Below are positions 36,901 through 39,823 of a stretch of 39,823 nucleotides of DNA, one piece after another. The translations under genes were made by a program, and so were the position numbers. The stretch comes from a virus, in the IMG/VR virus record IMGVR_UViG_3300031857_000483, positions 1-39,823 of that record. The stretch is one strand, 5' to 3'. Each line of letters starts with the position of its first letter. Within the stretch, counting starts at the first letter, position 1. The notes beneath the pieces were generated by a model, which saw only the letters and a list, made by a program, of their open reading frames with translations, was not told the origin of the DNA and did no database searches.

Positions 36901-37372
36901 TGTCCCCAATGAACGCCCATCCGCCAGGGGACTTATCGTCCAAGCACGCGCCAAGCTCCATGGCAGTAACCGTTCCAGGCGCATCGTCAAACAGGTCTTC
37001 CGTGCGAGAAACAGACGTGACCGTTCCGCTCCAAACGATGTCCGATTGCGTCATTAACGTCGGGTCGATGATGCCTGTCGTCACGCAAATGAAGTCGCCT
37101 GCGTTCAGCGGAGAATCTACTTCAAAGGAAAACTCGCTGCCTTCTATGGTGTGCGTGGGATCAGCGGGATCGACTTCAACGCGGGCTTTCCGCAGCATCT
37201 TGAAAAGCGCGGTGCCCATGCTGCCGAGCTGCGTGACAGGAGGGCCGTCTGGAATCAATCCCGCGTCTTTCCAGACAGGATTTTCCCATGTTCCCGTGAG
37301 TCTCCAAACGTCGATGAGTTTCTCGTTACCGGACACCCATCCGTTCAGAGTGCTTGCGTCTGGAGTGGCCAT
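33932..37372 (-). CDS. Large tail protein (putative tail-tip/baseplate hub), 1146 aa
   Basis: The ATG at 37372 is chosen because it overlaps the stop of the preceding gene (ATGA); the frame extends 48 nt further upstream without a ribosome site. The first 600 residues alternate beta strands and loops typical of tail-hub proteins (LDIVFPRAGGLAWIVTIEKE, then DAVEVVGAPIVCCGTIPF). A glycine-rich hinge (PGGGGGGTGL) near residue 890 separates a C-terminal region with immunoglobulin-like strands (KTITLTGNKTDIVKATTPNI, then SITVTPVGDYYTI). No enzyme motif is seen. Order after tape measure and a short tail protein supports a hub or fibre role. Confidence 0.65.
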   Translation of the reverse strand: MATPDASTLNGWVSGNEKLIDVWRLTGTWENPVWKDAGLIPDGPPVTQLGSMGTALFKMLRKARVEVDPADPTHTIEGSEFSFEVDSPLNAGDFICVTTGIIDPTLMTQSDIVWSGTVTSVSRTEDLFDDAPGTVTAMELGACLDDKSPGGWAFIGDRTQSPVPVALNETAGTWNLPPLAYGTDLAMTKSQPNLILHPDQTKYAGVKIFYSDMLDIAAAGTLLRGTKADLIRHVFAFGRPAAWPEIRLVLAPGTTDIIDSLDRNVEVVDPNGLTFRGLLDIVFPRAGGLAWIVTIEKEGILDPIKWRVIVVRTDAAETTLTVNITAPVISLRSQDTTPAYDAVEVVGAPIVCCGTIPFRQATSGETQYDFVMGTKGWTAEAETKFVKAELSIFTDLANNAPLYDEALTTFRSQGSMSRVYRAFRPNLFSGTLWCGDCSSIGVSGRTGSRPEYVENPDLRSPLFPTVNFRLGNTPTLWAPPSLEGKTTTVGIFSEEGKAFSHPSPVVLRMLPWIPVKVGAISGLEYQQVTAEQLMKPQLHYYDGAHTAEDLTLAVGVDGLERAGVGMSPDTVTESVILSTSPPDFFAFNKDNVRVNDQGNYRTYIDSEPTPANAYSWESMLLTVAYPHQQRLRVLFYRDGRTNPDANGEDWIDYGWMPPALRAEGEKNNNIIRKLVIQEDRLQAWYVAPGTILTKRYNQEDGGPSISDSPFTTTPHGVHTWTRNDYDAAHAYAMRLARRYFKDQASYSIELPRPEQPLEVNGGLTQVLPGMWIGDLVLKDPDSATGRNKTISALVESVSRDFATGRMLIKTAAPMSPVFYNNGTISPSLGGPVSPSLGGTMAQAVGKLQSAVRDMQTNQASAAPVVPFVSKPGGGGGGTGLIMARILGGNAAVLTGSDDPLGRLFVHSVPYSNPNGVLFETPSVDDWVNYQDLDSTFVIGGSKIPLQPSGIGFAQIVRPYALGSAKWSNNDTWVVLSSTGGPAMNVANVNPDKKTITLTGNKTDIVKATTPNITVTVDGVSATISSIAATASGAKITLQAVADITKPIVVTWDGSAFIQGEVPVPAGSITVTPVGDYYTIVRVLNNTGSQGFSFGSYVMLDKTETSVTDDKAVSKVCYRIIGPASQAVPHNHAGLGTTGQGKVQYLL

Positions 37373-37824
37373 CAGTTGAGCGCCTCTAAAACAAGGGTGA
37401 CCGTTTGGAGAACACTGCAACAGCCCGAGCCCGCACGGGGGGCATCGGCGACAATGTCAATGACCAGGACATCGACGTTCGCGTCTATCCCATTTATGCG
37501 AAGCGTCTGCTTGGTGCCGATGGTGTTATAGAGTCCCCTGACCGCGCTGTCGGCGTCGTATAACCGCTCGAAAAACATGTGCGCTTGGCACCGGCTTGTT
37601 TCCGCTCGGTAATCGACAACTTGGACACCAGATCGTGGCATGCGGTTTTGTCCGCTTGCGCCGCCGCCAATGGGCGCGAATGCGCCGCCCCCGTATGCCT
37701 GATTGTTTGTCGCGCCCAGGCGGTGGAAAACGTCTGCAATCGGTTTCGGACGGTTGAGAGGGCCGGTCCAGGTGTAGAACTGGAAACCGCCTGTCATTTC
37801 TGCTTGGATAACTGGGGAGGACAT
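37372..37824 (-). CDS. Putative minor tail protein, 150 aa
   Basis: AAAAGG lies about 9 nt upstream of the ATG on the minus strand. The protein is beta-rich (TGGFQFYTWTGPLNRPKPIA, then VDVLVIDIVADAPRAGSG) and has a Gly-rich segment (GGGAFAPIGGGASG). Position between the tape measure (17-nt gap) and the large tail protein (4-nt overlap) suggests a distal-tail-type component. No family is recognised by sequence alone. Confidence 0.6.
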   Translation of the reverse strand: MSSPVIQAEMTGGFQFYTWTGPLNRPKPIADVFHRLGATNNQAYGGGAFAPIGGGASGQNRMPRSGVQVVDYRAETSRCQAHMFFERLYDADSAVRGLYNTIGTKQTLRINGIDANVDVLVIDIVADAPRAGSGCCSVLQTVTLVLEALN

Positions 37825-37841
37825 TGCTTGGTGCCTTTTTG

Positions 37842-39823
37842 TTACGGAGCGCCGGTCGCAACTTGTTTTCGCCTATTCTCTTCCTCGAATTCTTTAATCT
37901 TTCGCAGTTTCTCTGCGGTCAAAGATTCCCATACGCCAAGAGACATCACATCCGTCATCGTGCTTATGAACGTGATGAATCCGTTCTGCCCTGAAATCTT
38001 CTCAGAGAACTTGTTGACAGCTTCTATCTGTTTTCTGAAGTTCATCGCATTTTCTATTGCAAGCGGGTCTTTGGCCAAGCTGCGCGTTATGTTCGTTTCT
38101 GTCTTTAGAGCCTTCAGTTCCAGAGGAAGCGTGAACAGTTCGTCTGGGTTGTATGACAACAGCCCCTTGCTTCGCATTTCCTCGTTTTGCTTAATCTTAC
38201 TCTTGATCTCAGCAATGCGGTTTCGCACCCGCTCTTGGTTGCTGAAAAACCGTTCAAAGTTTCGGCCTTCAGCGTAGCCAACATCTCCTCGGTATTCTTC
38301 TGCAAAGGCGCCATACCCGGTGGCCGGCGCTCCGGCGGTCCACGCTTCCCGCATCTGCACTCTGCGCCCGGCAGTTGCGCCCACTTCTTTTGCAAAAATG
38401 TTAGGTGCTCGCCGGTCAAGCGCGTCTGCTGGCAAGCGTCCTGCTCTGGCTTGCAGCAAGGCTTCCATCGCGGACTCTGGCGTCATGTTGTACGTTTTTG
38501 CTGCTTTTTCCGCAGTTGCCATGAGTCGCTTTGCTGCATCTCCGCCAGAAGACCGCACTGCTCTTGCCGCAAGTCCTCGCATCCCAGGGGTCAGATCGGG
38601 GCTAATGCCCGCACTTTCAAGCGCAGCCAAATCCGCTCCTAGATCGCCAGCAAGCCCTTTTTCCATTTGTTCTTGGAGCCCCCTTCGGGACGACCTGCGT
38701 TGTTCATCATTCGCGGCGGTTCCAGCACGGATTGATTCTACCGAGGCTTTCATTCGGTCGTCAAACACTTTCAGCGACATCGCCACCGCGCCGAGCCCAG
38801 CGACAACACCAAGCGCAACACTGCTGACGCCACCAAGTGCGGCAACCGCCAGTCCCGCAGTTTGCATCCCCTTGCCACCGAGTTGCCCCGCTTCAAACAT
38901 TTCAATCCCACGCCCCAAGCGCCCACGAACGCGCCCAGCGGACATGATGTCCACTTGCGCCATTCGTTTCTCACGTTCCGCTGGGGATAGTGCGGCATTG
39001 TTTCTTATCGCCGCCAGGGCGTGCCCAGCGGTCGCAATCTGTCCCGTGGGGCCAACGCCTGCCGCGTTTGCCAGATCGGATCCTGCGCCGAGATCAAACC
39101 CACGATTTCGCCGTTGCCGCTTGAGCGAGTAGTTCTGATATAGCGCCATCGGAGCGAAGGACATGGGGCCAAGAATGTCGCCAGTCGCAAACAGCGATTG
39201 CCAAGCGAGGCCCTGCATGATCGGAGAGGTGCCAGCGGCGAACATGCCTTCGGAGCCGTAACCTTTGCCCACTTTTTGCGCGGGAGGGCGAGGAGGAGGT
39301 TGCTGCTGTAACCGCTGGAGGCGTATCGCCGCCATTTGCTGCTGAGTTCCTTGCAGCGCCAGTTGCCCTTGCGCGAGCTGCAATTTGACTGCGGCAAGTT
39401 GCGATTGGGCGACGGTCTGCTGTGTCCTCTGCGCGGTCTGAGCCGTTGTAAGTTGCAGTTTTGCCGCTGCGAGTTGCGCTTGGGCCGCCGTCTGCTGTGT
39501 CCTCTGCGCGGTCTGTGCGTTTGTGAGTTGTATTTTCGCAGCAGTAAGTTGCGCCTGTGATGCGGCAGCCTGTTGTTGCTGTGCGGTTCTCGCCGTTACT
39601 TGCTGTAACCTTGCCGCTGCGAGTTGCGCCTGTGATGCGGCAGCCTGTTGTTGCTGTGCGGTTCTCGCCGTTACTTGCTGTAACCTTGCCGCTGCGAGTT
39701 GCGCCTGTGATGCGGCAGCCTGTTGTTGCTGTGCGGTTCTCGCCGTTACTTGCTGTAACCTTGCCGCTGCGAGTTGCGCCTGTGATGCGGCAGCCTGTTG
39801 TTGCTGTGCGGTTCTCGCCGTTA
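37842..39823 (-). CDS. Tape measure protein, 3' part, with Gln/Ala-rich repeats (partial)
   Basis: The frame runs open from the window end to a TAA at 37842; its start lies outside. The N-terminal part seen here is a Gln/Ala/Thr-rich 25-residue repeat (LAAARLQQVTARTAQQQQ and so on), likely long helix or coiled coil. Later come a proline stretch (PPPRPPAQK), a hydrophobic segment (LAVAALGGVSSVALGVVAGL) and long charged helices (IAEIKSKIKQNEEMRSKGL). Repeats, hydrophobic patch and place before small tail genes fit a tape measure, which sets tail length and may enter the host membrane. A non-contractile or contractile long tail is therefore likely. Confidence 0.7.
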   Translation of the reverse strand, partial: TARTAQQQQAAASQAQLAAARLQQVTARTAQQQQAAASQAQLAAARLQQVTARTAQQQQAAASQAQLAAARLQQVTARTAQQQQAAASQAQLTAAKIQLTNAQTAQRTQQTAAQAQLAAAKLQLTTAQTAQRTQQTVAQSQLAAVKLQLAQGQLALQGTQQQMAAIRLQRLQQQPPPRPPAQKVGKGYGSEGMFAAGTSPIMQGLAWQSLFATGDILGPMSFAPMALYQNYSLKRQRRNRGFDLGAGSDLANAAGVGPTGQIATAGHALAAIRNNAALSPAEREKRMAQVDIMSAGRVRGRLGRGIEMFEAGQLGGKGMQTAGLAVAALGGVSSVALGVVAGLGAVAMSLKVFDDRMKASVESIRAGTAANDEQRRSSRRGLQEQMEKGLAGDLGADLAALESAGISPDLTPGMRGLAARAVRSSGGDAAKRLMATAEKAAKTYNMTPESAMEALLQARAGRLPADALDRRAPNIFAKEVGATAGRRVQMREAWTAGAPATGYGAFAEEYRGDVGYAEGRNFERFFSNQERVRNRIAEIKSKIKQNEEMRSKGLLSYNPDELFTLPLELKALKTETNITRSLAKDPLAIENAMNFRKQIEAVNKFSEKISGQNGFITFISTMTDVMSLGVWESLTAEKLRKIKEFEEENRRKQVATGAP
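39401..39823 (-). repeat. 75-bp tandem repeat inside the tape measure gene
   Basis: Units begin at 39401, 39476, 39551, 39626, 39701 and 39776 (last one cut by the window end). The three units from 39551 to 39775 are identical; the two before them differ at many positions. 75 bp equals 25 codons, so the reading frame is kept. The contig ends inside identical units, so copy number is uncertain. Confidence 0.95.

Overview
This looks like an incomplete contig from a tailed bacteriophage or prophage (Caudoviricetes-type). The evidence is dense, same-strand small genes with 4-nt stop/start overlaps, a phage replication module, and a late tail module on the opposite strand that ends in a tape-measure gene. 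Shine-Dalgarno sequences are strong (AAAGGA/AAGGAG), so the host is a bacterium, but nothing identifies it further. No terminase, portal, capsid, lysis gene, integrase or tRNA is visible. Both ends of the window lie inside tandem repeats (an 8-bp repeat at the left, a 75-bp repeat at the right), which suggests assembly breaks rather than natural ends.

Layout: positions 1-1706 carry no convincing gene. They hold two tandem repeats, paired TGTCAA/TTGACA palindromes, iteron-like repeats and a candidate promoter, and look like a control or origin region. Positions 1707-9900 hold small early genes, a two-domain DnaN-like clamp, a DUF3560 protein and an adenine-type methyltransferase. Nine start codons here follow short leaders related to GAAACCGGGG, most with a hairpin just upstream of the Shine-Dalgarno. 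Positions 9897-17384 hold accessory and replication genes: SNF2 helicase C-half, zinc-ribbon proteins, Lar-like protein, DUF5664 nucleotide pyrophosphohydrolase, SNF2 helicase N-half, DUF2800 RecB/Cas4-like nuclease and DUF2815 ssDNA-binding protein, closed by a strong terminator at 17409-17443. Positions 17472-31832 hold a coiled-coil protein, family A DNA polymerase, D5-type primase-helicase, a RuvC-like resolvase, a cytidine/dCMP-deaminase-like protein and many small genes. Positions 31836-39823, on the minus strand, hold tail genes.

DUF2800, DUF2815, PolA, primase-helicase and SNF2 helicase form a familiar phage replication set. Here the helicase is broken between motifs II and III, and the halves lie in swapped order 3.3 kb apart. 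The N-half reads in frame into a gene that has its own ribosome binding site.

The most unusual content is a pair of integron-like cassette arrays (about 19300-20171 and 26697-27527). Each has a 54-bp attC-like site, a small gene, a 95/96-bp attC-like site, another small gene, and the same closing hairpin. No integron integrase is present in the window. The cassette genes differ between the arrays while the recombination-site framework is shared, so these look like two cassette-exchange loci inside a phage replication region.
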